Origin: Cetobacterium_A somerae | Lineage (GTDB): Bacteria > Fusobacteriota > Fusobacteriia > Fusobacteriales > Fusobacteriaceae | Assembly: GCF_044784365.2 (NCBI RefSeq) | Contig: NZ_CP173060.2 | Direction: 5' to 3' (one strand) | DNA length: 64,000 nt | Shown: positions 43,145 through 51,690 of the stretch, piece by piece | Layout of the letters: each line of letters opens with the position of its first letter | How positions within the stretch are numbered: the first letter of the stretch is position 1 | Made by a program: the position numbers and the translations under genes | Notes under the pieces: generated by a model | What the model was told of the DNA's origin: nothing | Databases searched by the model: none | The model's input: only the letters and a program-made list of their open reading frames with translations

Positions 43145-43744
43145 TTATTTATGTTTCGCCCATTTACAATCCATAAATTCAAGTCCTGAAAATTCTGCGC
43201 AAAAGCTTGAATTTTCAGGACTACAAGCATAAATACCTATATTAATTGTTCCGTTAGCAGAAAATAGATGAAAAATTCTCATTTGTTTATAATTAATACC
43301 ATCATAAGATGATTCTATACAAAAATCATTTTCACGACGACTAAGACGATAATACATGAACTTTTGTATGGCAGGAATATCTGTTGTTGCCCAATCAGAA
43401 TAACCATTATTTGTAACAACACTTCCAAGTCTTTGAAACTCTTCATTTTCATACTCAATTGAAGCCTTAAACCAATTATCAGAGTTTTGGTAAATAATAA
43501 CTCCGCATTGGTCATACCGTTGTTTTGAATTAAATTCTGTTTTTACCACAAATGAAAAATATTTATCTGCAATTTTTGATAATAAAGCTGGAGCATTATT
43601 ATTTTGAAATCCATAATAAGTTCGTTGCCAAAAATCTGTTTGTGGATCTGTTATTATAGAGACTTTACCACTTTCAATTTTTGAATGTTTAGGTTCGTTA
43701 ATCCATTCTAATTTTAGATCAGTTAATTTAATACTATTTTTCAT
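43145..43744 (-). CDS. DUF1349 protein (concanavalin-like sugar-binding fold)
   Basis: 199 aa from ATG 43744 (AGGAG 8 nt upstream), no signal peptide. It has the DUF1349 pattern: LEWINEPKHSKIESGKVSI, TDFWQRTYYGFQNNNAPAL, YDQCGVIIYQNSDNWFKASIEYE, GYSDWATTDI, YRLSRRENDFCIESSYDG, INIGIYACSPE. Members are linked to glycan metabolism; the yeast name 'regulation of enolase protein 1' is historical. A LacI-type palindrome lies 27 nt upstream, so sugar-responsive repression is likely. Confidence 0.85.
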   Translation of the reverse strand: MKNSIKLTDLKLEWINEPKHSKIESGKVSIITDPQTDFWQRTYYGFQNNNAPALLSKIADKYFSFVVKTEFNSKQRYDQCGVIIYQNSDNWFKASIEYENEEFQRLGSVVTNNGYSDWATTDIPAIQKFMYYRLSRRENDFCIESSYDGINYKQMRIFHLFSANGTINIGIYACSPENSSFCAEFSGLEFMDCKWAKHK

Positions 43745-43770
43745 AAATTTTCTCCTTTTAACCAACTTTG

Positions 43771-43784
43771 TGCAAACGTTTGCA
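43771..43784. promoter_or_regulatory. LacI/CcpA-type operator palindrome
   Basis: TGCAAACGTTTGCA is a perfect 14-bp palindrome with the central CG of LacI-family operators, between the DUF1349 start and its probable promoter. No LacI-family gene is in the window. Confidence 0.7.
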
Positions 43785-43883
43785 TTTTTTAGATAAATAT
43801 ATCACATAATAATTTAGATGTCTAGTTTTGATTACAATTTTTGTATTTGAGAAGGATATTAATTGAAATTTTAAATGGAAAAA

Positions 43884-44276
43884 TTAGAAGAGTGGATTAT
43901 CTCTAATTTCTATAATTGTACCTTCTGGAGCAATTAATTTAAAAAGATTTCCACCTTCTACATTATATAAAATCTCATTATTTTTTAGTTTAAAATTATT
44001 ATAAATTAATTTTATTCTTTCTAACTCTTTGAAGATGTCTTCTACAAAAAAACAGATATGCACAAGTCCTTTGTCATTTGGAATAGATTCTTTTCGTTCT
44101 TTGTTTTTAGGTGTTTGTAATTCGATATAAAATCCATCTAATTCTAACCAAGAGTTATAGTCTCTTCCATGGAAATTAGGCGTTTCTTTTTTTAATGAAA
44201 AATTTAAAACTTTAGTGTAAAAAAATATTGATTCATCATACTTAGATGTTTCAATGCAAACATGATGTACTTTCAT
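43884..44276 (-). CDS. VOC-family (glyoxalase-like) protein
   Basis: 130 aa, one vicinal-oxygen-chelate domain of two beta-alpha-beta units: VHHVCIETSKYDESIFFYTKVLNFSLKKE (first metal His), YIELQTPK, LVHICFFVEDI (second His) and APEGTIIEIRDNP with the C-terminal Glu. Closest in pattern to lactoylglutathione-lyase-like or epimerase-like VOC proteins; reaction unknown. AGGAGG is at good spacing. Confidence 0.85.
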   Translation of the reverse strand: MKVHHVCIETSKYDESIFFYTKVLNFSLKKETPNFHGRDYNSWLELDGFYIELQTPKNKERKESIPNDKGLVHICFFVEDIFKELERIKLIYNNFKLKNNEILYNVEGGNLFKLIAPEGTIIEIRDNPLF

Positions 44277-44390
44277 TTAATACCTCCTTAATTTTTAGAG
44301 TCTTTTTATTATATCAAAAGTTTAAATTTTTTATAAATTTTTTTAGGAAAATATAAAATTATCTTGTAAAATAATTTAGATTATTATAAT

Positions 44391-44419
44391 TTGAATTATT
44401 ATAATTTAAATTATATAAT
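44391..44419 (+). promoter_or_regulatory. Promoter of the AAA ATPase gene
   Basis: TTGAAT, 17-nt spacer, TATAAT, 18 nt before the ATG, giving a nearly leaderless but ribosome-site-bearing transcript. The area also has a TTATTATAATTT direct repeat. Confidence 0.65.
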
Positions 44420-44436
44420 GTAGATGAGGTGATGTT

Positions 44437-45801
44437 ATGAGCTTTGTAAATAGACAAAAAGAGATGAAAACTTTGAATAAAGAGTTTGAAAAAAAATCAA
44501 GTTTCACGGTTATTTATGGGAGAAGAAGAGTAGGAAAAACAACTCTTATAAAAGAGTTTATTAAAGATAAGAAAGCTTTTTATTTTTTTGCAGATAAACA
44601 GAATGAAACTATCCAAATAAATAGATTCAAAAATCAATTGGGGGAATACTTTAATGACGATTTTGTAAAAAAAATTGAGATAAAAGATTGGGATACATTA
44701 TTCGATTATTTTATAAATAAACTTGGAAATGAAAAGTTTATTTTAGTAATTGATGAATTTCAATATCTTTGTATGGTAAATAAAAGTTTTTCATCTATAT
44801 TCCAAAGAATTTTTGATGAGAAATTAAAAGAGAAAAATATTATGGTAATTCTTTGTGGATCATTAATTTCGATGATGTACTCAGAAGTTTTAGCTTACGA
44901 TAGTCCGTTATTTGGGAGAAGAACAGCTCAGATAAAATTAAAACCAATAGATTTTAAATATTATCCGGAGTTTTTTAAAGAAAAATCACATCATTCATTA
45001 ATTGAGATGTATTCAATAACTGGTGGAATCCCAAAATATATTTTAAGTTTTGATAGAGATAGAACTCCTCTTTGGAACATAGAACATAATATTTTCGATA
45101 GAGATAATTATTTGTATTCTGAGCCTAAATTTTTACTTCAAGAGGAGATAAATGATTTGTCTAGATATTTCTCTATTTTACAATCTATAGCTGCTGGAAA
45201 TACAAAAATATCCTCAATATCCTCACAACTAGAGATTCCATCTAGTGGTTTAACTCCATATATATCTAAACTTATAGAGTTAGATATTCTTGAAAAAGAG
45301 ATTCCAGTAACTGAGGATATAAAAAATAGTAAAAAGGCTCTTTATAAAATAAAGGATAATTATTTAAATTTTTGGTTTAATTATGTTTATCCTTATCAAA
45401 GCTATTTAGAGATTGAAAATTTAACCTATCCTTTGGAAAAGATTAAAAGTAGTTTTGATCTTTGGGTTTCAAAAGTTTACGAGGATCTCTCAAGAGAAAA
45501 TTTAATGTGGGAGAGTAAAGTTCCATTTCCTATAAAAAATCTTGGGAGATGGTGGGATAAAAATGAAGAGATAGATGTAGTCGCTTTAGGAGAGAACGAG
45601 ATTTTATTTGGTGAATGTAAGTGGTCGAATAAGCACGTAGGACTGAGTGTTCTTTATAAGCTTAAAGAGAAAGCTAAAGCTGTTAAATGGAAAAACGGTT
45701 CTCGTAAAGAGTACTATGTATTATTTTCAAAATCTGGATTTAGTGATGAACTTATAGAAGCTAGCCAAAAGGATTCTACAATTATTTTAAGTGATTTTTA
45801 A
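44437..45801 (+). CDS. AAA ATPase with DUF234 domain (archaeal-type ATPase family)
   Basis: 454 aa, cytoplasmic. Opening SFVNRQKEMKTLNKEFE, Walker A YGRRRVGKTTLIKEF, Walker B FILVIDEFQYL, sensor ILCGSLISMM, then a winged helix (STKISSISSQLEIPSSGLTPYISKLIELDILEKE) and a C-terminal DUF234 PD-(D/E)XK-like domain (EEIDVVALGENEILFGECKWS, with D, E and CK in nuclease order). This family is common in archaea and anaerobes; its function is not settled. It is a single-gene unit with own promoter and terminator. Confidence 0.88.
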   Translation: MSFVNRQKEMKTLNKEFEKKSSFTVIYGRRRVGKTTLIKEFIKDKKAFYFFADKQNETIQINRFKNQLGEYFNDDFVKKIEIKDWDTLFDYFINKLGNEKFILVIDEFQYLCMVNKSFSSIFQRIFDEKLKEKNIMVILCGSLISMMYSEVLAYDSPLFGRRTAQIKLKPIDFKYYPEFFKEKSHHSLIEMYSITGGIPKYILSFDRDRTPLWNIEHNIFDRDNYLYSEPKFLLQEEINDLSRYFSILQSIAAGNTKISSISSQLEIPSSGLTPYISKLIELDILEKEIPVTEDIKNSKKALYKIKDNYLNFWFNYVYPYQSYLEIENLTYPLEKIKSSFDLWVSKVYEDLSRENLMWESKVPFPIKNLGRWWDKNEEIDVVALGENEILFGECKWSNKHVGLSVLYKLKEKAKAVKWKNGSRKEYYVLFSKSGFSDELIEASQKDSTIILSDF

Positions 45802-45810
45802 AAGTTTAAT

Positions 45811-45847
45811 ATACAAAAAAGAGTTCCAATAGGAACTTTTTTTGTAT
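45811..45847. terminator. Intrinsic terminator after the ATPase gene
   Basis: ATACAAAAAAGAGTTCC-aat-AGGAACTTTTTTTGTAT, a long stem with a 3-nt loop and U tract. Confidence 0.85.
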
Positions 45848-45917
45848 ATTTTGATATATCAATTATAAATCTAAATGCTTGTATATTAAAATTATTAAAC
45901 AAATTTTTTTAAGATAT

Positions 45918-46814
45918 TTATTTTAAGGTTTTGTTTAAAAATTCTATAATAATAGTTATTATTTCAGGTTGATACCAATATTTATCCGCATGATTAGCAT
46001 TTTTTACAATATATCTATGGGCATCAATACTATTTTCTAAAAGAGCTTCGAAAAGTATTTCTGTTTGATTTGGAGAAACTAAACTATCTTTATCTCCGTG
46101 CATCAATAAAAACGGTGGAGTATTTTCAGAAACATAATTTAATGGATTTGCCTTTTGAGCAAGATCTAAATTATCTTCTATAGAACCTCCCTTACTAAAT
46201 AAAGAAAGTCCGTTTATAAATATAGCTTCTGGTGATGCTGGAGAAGCATGTGCTTCTTGAACTTCTTTTGAAAAATCATCTCCTACTTTAGTTAAATCTG
46301 ATAACCCATAAATATCTATTGCAGCTTGAACGCTACTTGATTCATTTAAATTTTCTCCTATTTCAAATTCCTCACAATTATTTGTTGTAGCTGTTAATGC
46401 AGCTAAATATCCTCCAGCAGATTCACCCATAATTACAACTTTTTCTTTGTCTATTCCAAATTTACTTGCATTTGCCTTTAAAAAACGAATGGCATTTTTT
46501 ACGTCAACTAACGCATCTGGAAATTTACCTTGAGGAATAACCCTATATTCAATACTAGCGACAATAAATCCTGCTTCAGCTAAAGCTATTCTTTGTTGAA
46601 GATAATTATATTTAGGAGCTAAAAAAAATCCTCCACCAGTTACAAAAACAACTAATGGAAATATTTTATCATCATTAGGTTTTAAGAGGTCCAATTTTAA
46701 ATTAAAGATATTATTTAATGTACCTTTAGGTTGAAAAAATGTTATATCTGGATATTCTAATACTTGGTATTTTGTTAGTGGAAAATCTAAAACGATAGAT
46801 TTTTTTTTATTCAT
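45918..46814 (-). CDS. Alpha/beta hydrolase, carboxylesterase type
   Basis: 298 aa from ATG 46814 (GGAGG upstream), no signal peptide. Oxyanion-hole motif FVTGGGFFLAPK, nucleophile elbow GESAGGYLAALT, acid GDKDSLV and His in NANHADKYW. It resembles the BD-FAE / Lip2-like esterases, which remove acyl groups from sugars or small esters. It is divergent from the MBL gene. Confidence 0.87.
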   Translation of the reverse strand: MNKKKSIVLDFPLTKYQVLEYPDITFFQPKGTLNNIFNLKLDLLKPNDDKIFPLVVFVTGGGFFLAPKYNYLQQRIALAEAGFIVASIEYRVIPQGKFPDALVDVKNAIRFLKANASKFGIDKEKVVIMGESAGGYLAALTATTNNCEEFEIGENLNESSSVQAAIDIYGLSDLTKVGDDFSKEVQEAHASPASPEAIFINGLSLFSKGGSIEDNLDLAQKANPLNYVSENTPPFLLMHGDKDSLVSPNQTEILFEALLENSIDAHRYIVKNANHADKYWYQPEIITIIIEFLNKTLK

Positions 46815-46891
46815 ATGTGTAACCTCCATTTAAAATAAAACATATTATAATCTTTATACTTTAAAAAAATAGATGTCCTTTTAAATAATCT

Positions 46892-46920
46892 TTGACAAAA
46901 TTTAAAAATTATAATAAAAT
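46892..46920 (+). promoter_or_regulatory. Promoter of the MBL-MarR operon
   Basis: TTGACA, 17-nt spacer, TAAAAT, directly followed by an 18-bp palindrome. Confidence 0.75.
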
Positions 46921-46921
46921 A

Positions 46922-46939
46922 AAGTACGTATACGTACTT
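46922..46939. promoter_or_regulatory. 18-bp palindromic operator, probably for the MarR protein
   Basis: AAGTACGTATACGTACTT is a perfect palindrome beginning 1 nt after the -10 box, covering the transcription start, upstream of the operon that contains a marR-type gene. Size and place fit MarR autorepression. Confidence 0.7.
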
Positions 46940-46964
46940 ATTTCAGACTTTAGGAGGAACAAAT

Positions 46965-47831
46965 ATGTTAAAATTTATTCAAAAAACAGCTTTATTAAGT
47001 CTTTTATTATTACTTATATCTGCTAATACCACTTTTACTTCTGAGCCACCAGCTAATATAAAAGCAATTCTTCATGATAATACTCCATTAAATCCAGCAA
47101 AGGTTTTTGATAATGTATATTGTATTGGAACTAAAAGTGTTGTTGCTTGGGCAATAAAAACAGAAGAAGGAATTATTTTAATAGATTCAATGTGGGATGA
47201 CAATGATGCTAAAACTATAATTAATGGTTTAACTAAATTAGGTTTAAATCCTGAAGAAATAAAATATGTTATTGTAACTCATGGACATGGAGATCATTAT
47301 GGTGGAGCTAACTTCATTAGAAATAAATATAACGCTAAGGTAGTTATGACGAAAGTTGATGAAAACCTTATGAATACTGTTAATACTGGAGCTAATTCAA
47401 GTCGTTCTCCTAAAACACCTGTGGATATTTATGTTAAAGATGGTGACAAAATTACTTTAGGAAAAACTACAGTTGAAATTCTTGAAACACCTGGACATAC
47501 ACCTGGTGGAATATCACTTATTTTCCCTACAACAAATGATGGAAAAAAAGAAGTTGTTACAATGTGGGGAGGAACAGGAATACCACAAAATAAAGATTTA
47601 CAAATTGCTTATAAAAATTCTGTAACTCATTTTGAAAAGAAATCACAAGAGATGAATGCAACTTCTGAAATTACGGCACACCTATTTCTTGATAACGGAT
47701 ACAATAAATTAGAAGTAGTAAATGATAGAAAAAATGGACAACCTAATCCTTTTGTTAGAGGAAAAAATGGTATGGAACTATATTTTAAAGAACTTCATAA
47801 ATCAATAGATTCTGTTATAAATAAAAAATAA
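46965..47831 (+). CDS. Exported metallo-beta-lactamase-fold hydrolase (B3-like)
   Basis: 288 aa with a signal peptide (ALLSLLLLLISANTTFTS). Zinc motif HGHGDH at 106-111, downstream ETPGHTPGG with the third His, and a further His in TAHLF. The order and spacing resemble subclass B3 enzymes, but the protein may be another MBL-fold hydrolase, so beta-lactam hydrolysis is not certain. AGGAGG precedes the ATG. A MarR gene follows after 34 nt; the shared palindrome suggests induction by a ligand. Confidence 0.82.
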   Translation: MLKFIQKTALLSLLLLLISANTTFTSEPPANIKAILHDNTPLNPAKVFDNVYCIGTKSVVAWAIKTEEGIILIDSMWDDNDAKTIINGLTKLGLNPEEIKYVIVTHGHGDHYGGANFIRNKYNAKVVMTKVDENLMNTVNTGANSSRSPKTPVDIYVKDGDKITLGKTTVEILETPGHTPGGISLIFPTTNDGKKEVVTMWGGTGIPQNKDLQIAYKNSVTHFEKKSQEMNATSEITAHLFLDNGYNKLEVVNDRKNGQPNPFVRGKNGMELYFKELHKSIDSVINKK

Positions 47832-47865
47832 TTGTAATTATTTTTAAAAAGTAATATTATATTTA

Positions 47866-48306
47866 TTGAATAACATTAAAAATGGGAAGGTGGCAAATAT
47901 TAATACTATAGGTTATGAAATATGTCTTATTGCTAGAAAAATACATCAAAATTTAACTATAAAGTTTAAAGAATTTGATATAACTCCTGAACAATGGGTT
48001 ATATTGAAAGAACTATCAAAGGAAGATAAAATTTCACAAAATGAACTTTCTTTTAGAGTTGAAAAAGATAAAAATAATATAAAAGCAATTATTGATAAAC
48101 TTGAGAAAAAAGGATATTTACTACGGCAAGAAAATTTAAATGATAAAAGAGCTTTTTTAATTAGGTTAACAGACAAAGCATATCTTTTAATTAACAAATT
48201 AAAAGATATAGATATTGAATTTAATAATGAACTTTCTAAAAATATAAATGAAAAGGACATAGAATTATTTAAAATTTTTCTAACTAAATTAAAAGAAAAT
48301 TTATAG
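47866..48306 (+). CDS. MarR-family regulator
   Basis: About 138-146 aa, depending on start. Winged-helix core EFDITPEQWVILKELSKEDKISQNELSFRVEKDKNNIKAIIDKLEKKGYLLRQENLNDKRAFLIRLTDK. The start is unclear: TTG 47866 has no ribosome site, and GTG 47890 has GGAAGG too close. Probably a repressor of its own operon through the palindrome at 46922. Confidence 0.85.
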   Translation: MNNIKNGKVANINTIGYEICLIARKIHQNLTIKFKEFDITPEQWVILKELSKEDKISQNELSFRVEKDKNNIKAIIDKLEKKGYLLRQENLNDKRAFLIRLTDKAYLLINKLKDIDIEFNNELSKNINEKDIELFKIFLTKLKENL

Positions 48307-48411
48307 AAAATAAAAAATATTGTATTTTAATGAGGTATTTTAAATAGACCATACATTAGTATTGATTAGTCTATGGTTATAGTGTTTTTTAAAAAGAAAA
48401 TAAATTTAATT

Positions 48412-48445
48412 AGGCGTTAAGGTTTTTCCTTTGACGTCTTTTTTA
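48412..48445 (+). terminator. Likely terminator after marR
   Basis: AGGCGTTAAGG-tttt-CCTTTGACGTCT, an imperfect GC-containing stem, followed by TTTTTT. Confidence 0.55.
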
Positions 48446-48464
48446 TCTTTGTATTTTTCTAAAT

Positions 48465-48695
48465 ATGTTTCATTACTTTGAGACATTAAAATATAGCCAG
48501 CTAATCTATTTTTTAATTTTTAGTGGTGGAATGGTAATAAGTGGGTTGTCTACAGGTATTATTATATATTATAATAGAATAATAGATTTTTTAATCTATT
48601 TTAAAGAAGGGGCAATAATAAATATGTTTCTTTTATCTTTAAGTATAAAGTTTGTAAAGAATTATACAGAAAAAAATAACGGGGTGAAATTATGA
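48465..48695 (+). CDS. Possible small membrane protein, 76 aa
   Basis: A frame with two hydrophobic stretches (LIYFLIFSGGMVISGLSTG, INMFLLSLSIKFV), ending with an ATGA overlap onto the next gene, which argues for translation. No ribosome site precedes its first ATG and no family is recognised. It may be a remnant of a longer gene. Confidence 0.3.
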   Translation: MFHYFETLKYSQLIYFLIFSGGMVISGLSTGIIIYYNRIIDFLIYFKEGAIINMFLLSLSIKFVKNYTEKNNGVKL

Positions 48696-49381
48696 AATAC
48701 AATACATTAATTTTTGATGCAGATGATACTTTATTTGATTTTAAAGCGTCGGAAATGGAAGCTTTAGAAAAAACTTTAATTGGTTATGGGATTGAATATA
48801 ATAAGGAATACCATTTACCAATATACAAAGAAATAAATACTAAAATATGGAAAGAATTGGAGGATGGAAAAATAACTCAAGGTGAGTTAAAAATAGAGAG
48901 GTTTAGAAGGTATTGCAACAAACTTAATTATGCTTTTGATCCGTATGATTTCGCAGATAGATATATGGATAATCTTTCTAAATCTTCAATTCTTTTTCAT
49001 GATAGTTTAGATTTAATAAAAGAGCTATATGGAAAGTATAAATTGTTTATTATAACTAATGGATTAACAAAGGTTCAAAATGGAAGAATTAAAAACTCTT
49101 TAATAGCTCCATACTTTAATGATATTATAGTTTCTGAAGATGTAGGAGTTTCAAAACCAAATCCTGAAATATTTAAAATAGCTTTAGAAAGTAATAAGAT
49201 AGAAAATATATCAGATATTTTAATGATTGGAGATAGTTTAAGTTCAGATATAAAGGGTGGAATAAACTTTGGAATCGATACATGTTTATATAATCCAAAG
49301 AAGATTTCGATAAATAATGAGATTAAACCAACCTACGAAATTTCAAATTTAAAAGAGCTTTTAGATTTATTATTAAAATAA
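48692..49381 (+). CDS. yjjG: YjjG-family HAD nucleotidase
   Basis: 229 aa. HAD motif I DADDTLFDF, cap helices, motif II ITNG, motif III Lys in VSKPNPEIF, motif IV IGDSLSSDIKGG. The D-F-K start and length match YjjG, a pyrimidine 5'-nucleotidase that removes non-canonical nucleotides. GGGGTGAAA gives the ribosome site. Confidence 0.88.
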   Translation: MKYNTLIFDADDTLFDFKASEMEALEKTLIGYGIEYNKEYHLPIYKEINTKIWKELEDGKITQGELKIERFRRYCNKLNYAFDPYDFADRYMDNLSKSSILFHDSLDLIKELYGKYKLFIITNGLTKVQNGRIKNSLIAPYFNDIIVSEDVGVSKPNPEIFKIALESNKIENISDILMIGDSLSSDIKGGINFGIDTCLYNPKKISINNEIKPTYEISNLKELLDLLLK

Positions 49382-49402
49382 AAAGTTATCAGGGAGATTT
49401 AA

Positions 49403-50266
49403 ATGGAAAATAATCAAAAAGGAATGTTGTATTCTTTAAGTGCATTTATATTGTGGGGACTTTTTCCTTTGTACTGGACAAATCTAAAAAATATTCCAGC
49501 TTTAGAGATTGTCTCACACAGAATAATTTGGTCTTTTTTCTTCTTAATTATTTTTGTGATTTTAAAAAAACAAAAGAATGAATTAGTTGAGATTTTTAAA
49601 AATAAAAAAACAATATATTATATTATTTTAGCTGCTACATTTAACTGTGCAAACTGGATGTCATATATATTTTTAGTTAATAGTAACCGTGTTTTAGAAG
49701 CCAGTTTAGGATATTTTATAAATCCTCTGCTTTTAATTCTTGCTGGAAGATTTATTTTTAAAGAAACTTTAAGTAAATATCAAAAAACTGCAATTATTTT
49801 AGCTACATTAGGAGTATGCTATATGTCCATCATATATCAAAAGCTACCTTTATACTCTCTTTTAGTAGCTGGAACTTTTACAGGGTACAGTATAGCAAAA
49901 AAGAAAATCAAAATTGATCCAATTTTAGCATTAACAATTGAAACATTGGTATATTTTCCAGTTGCAGTCGTATACTTACTAATGATTAAAGGTGGAAAAG
50001 GAGTAGAAGCATCAAATTTTGATAAAATTTTATTGATGGGAGCAGGAGTTGTAACGGTAATACCACTTTTTCTTTTCTCTTTAGGAACGAAGTTATCAAA
50101 ATTATCATCTATTGGATTTTTTCAATATCTTACGCCTACATTGGTTTTACTACTTGGAGTGTTCGTATTTGGAGAAAACTTTTCAAGTGTACATACTATA
50201 ACATTCTCTTTAATTTGGAGTGGTCTTATTATATATACTGCATCTCTTTTTAGAGTAAAGAGATAG
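49403..50266 (+). CDS. rarD: RarD-type EamA transporter
   Basis: 287 aa, ten membrane segments in two EamA halves. Opening KGMLYSLSAFILWGLFPLYWTNLKNIPALEIVSHRIIWSFFFL is the RarD signature, then LAATFNCANWMSYIFLVNSNRVLEASLGYFINPL. RarD proteins are inner-membrane exporters of unclear substrate, named for chloramphenicol sensitivity in Pseudomonas. It lies 21 nt after yjjG; a strong terminator follows. Confidence 0.9.
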   Translation: MENNQKGMLYSLSAFILWGLFPLYWTNLKNIPALEIVSHRIIWSFFFLIIFVILKKQKNELVEIFKNKKTIYYIILAATFNCANWMSYIFLVNSNRVLEASLGYFINPLLLILAGRFIFKETLSKYQKTAIILATLGVCYMSIIYQKLPLYSLLVAGTFTGYSIAKKKIKIDPILALTIETLVYFPVAVVYLLMIKGGKGVEASNFDKILLMGAGVVTVIPLFLFSLGTKLSKLSSIGFFQYLTPTLVLLLGVFVFGENFSSVHTITFSLIWSGLIIYTASLFRVKR

Positions 50267-50301
50267 GGTATTGTATAATTTATCATAAAAAACTTATATA
50301 T

Positions 50302-50337
50302 AAAAAAGGAAGCTTTTAAAGGCTTCCTTTTATTTTT
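50302..50337. terminator. Bidirectional terminator (rarD / msrA)
   Basis: AAAAAAGGAAGC-tttt-aaag-GCTTCCTTTTATTTTT hairpin with T run, between convergent genes. Confidence 0.85.
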
Positions 50338-50340
50338 AAT

Positions 50341-50922
50341 TTAATTATTTCCCCAAACTTTTTCTAAGAATTGATCTCTACCAGAACGATATCTGTAGTA
50401 TTTATATCGTATAGGATTTTTTTTATAATAATCTTGATGATACTTCTCGGCAGCATAGAATTTATTAAACGGAAGAAGTTTAACATTTATTTCAGCAAAA
50501 TGTCCTTCTTTTTGTATTTGCTTTAAAGCTTTTTTTGCAAGATTCTCTTCATTGGTATTTTGATAGAAAATAGCTGGTGAGTACTGATATCCTCTATCTA
50601 CAAATTGTCCATTGTCATCGGTAGGATTAATTACCTTTAAAAAGCTATGTAATAATTGAGAATAGCTAATTTTGTCACTATCATATTTTACCTCGATAGA
50701 CTCAAAATGTCCTGTGGTTCCACTAGATACTTGGTCATATGTAGGGTTTTCTACATGTCCACCAGAGTATCCTGAGATTACATCTACAACTCCGGGAACT
50801 TTTTCCATATCAGATTCTGTACACCAAAAACATCCTCCAGCTAAATAAGCTACTTTTATCTCAGCCATAGAAATTGTACTTAAAGTTACCATTGATATTA
50901 GTAAGAATTTTATTCTATTCAT
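50341..50922 (-). CDS. msrA: Exported peptide methionine-(S)-sulfoxide reductase
   Basis: 193 aa with a signal peptide (FLLISMVTLSTISMA). MsrA motif AGGCFWCTESDME with catalytic Cys, GVVDVISGYSGGHVENPTYDQV, TGHFESIEVKYD, DRGYQYSPAIFY, AEKYHQDYY. It repairs oxidised methionine in exported proteins. It follows msrB by 37 nt on the same strand, forming a periplasmic Msr pair. Confidence 0.93.
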   Translation of the reverse strand: MNRIKFLLISMVTLSTISMAEIKVAYLAGGCFWCTESDMEKVPGVVDVISGYSGGHVENPTYDQVSSGTTGHFESIEVKYDSDKISYSQLLHSFLKVINPTDDNGQFVDRGYQYSPAIFYQNTNEENLAKKALKQIQKEGHFAEINVKLLPFNKFYAAEKYHQDYYKKNPIRYKYYRYRSGRDQFLEKVWGNN

Positions 50923-50959
50923 ACTGATTTCTCCTCAAAATTTTAATTTTTATTTGTGA

Positions 50960-51463
50960 TTATTGAAAATTTTTTAAAAATTCACCGTATCCTTCTTTTT
51001 CTAAATCTTCAGTAGGAATAAATTTTAGAGAAGCAGAGTTCATACAATATCTTTTTCCTGTGGGTGCTGGCCCATCGTTAAAGACGTGACCTAGATGTGA
51101 GTCACCATATCTACTTCTTACTTCAGTTCTTGGCCAAATAAGTTTAAAATCTTTTTTTAAAACTATATTTTCGGGTACTAAAGGTTTTGTAAAGCTTGGC
51201 CAACCAGTTCCTGAATCAAACTTATCCTTAGATGAAAAAAGAGGTTCACCAGAGACAATATCTACATAGATTCCAGCTTTTTTATTATTCTCATACTCAT
51301 TATTAAAAGCCGGTTCTGTAGCATTTTTTTGAGTGACTGCATATTGAATAGGTGTAAGCTTTGATTTTAGTTCATTATCTGTAGGTTTTTTAAAATTTTG
51401 CCAATTTCCATAAGCTAAAGTTCCAATCATAATTCCAACTCCTATTAAAATTTTTACTTCCAT
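50960..51463 (-). CDS. msrB: Exported peptide methionine-(R)-sulfoxide reductase
   Basis: 167 aa with N-terminal hydrophobic segment (LIGVGIMIGTLAYG). Motifs YAVTQKNATEPAFNNEY, FDSGTGWPSF, RSRYGDSHLGHVF and the catalytic Cys in RYCMNSASLKF. The CxxC zinc pairs of many MsrB proteins are absent, which is a normal variant. Together with msrA it gives repair of both sulfoxide forms outside the cytoplasm. Confidence 0.93.
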   Translation of the reverse strand: MEVKILIGVGIMIGTLAYGNWQNFKKPTDNELKSKLTPIQYAVTQKNATEPAFNNEYENNKKAGIYVDIVSGEPLFSSKDKFDSGTGWPSFTKPLVPENIVLKKDFKLIWPRTEVRSRYGDSHLGHVFNDGPAPTGKRYCMNSASLKFIPTEDLEKEGYGEFLKNFQ

Positions 51464-51690
51464 AATGTCCCTTTCTTAAATTTCTACTAAAATTTTTTCT
51501 TGTATATTATTTACCATAAATATTAATAAAAACCTTTAATAAGTTATATTATTGATATTTTTTATATACTTCATTAAAAACTTAATTAAGTTAATTAATT
51601 GTTTAAAATCTTTGTTAAATTTTTTTATTTTATTTTTTATGTTATCATTGCTCTTGAATAAACTTAAAAATTTTTTAGAGGAGATGTATC

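Noticed and set aside
46922..46939. Intrinsic terminator at AAGTACGTATACGTACTT
   Set aside because: It has no T run after it and lies directly behind a -10 box, so an operator fits better.
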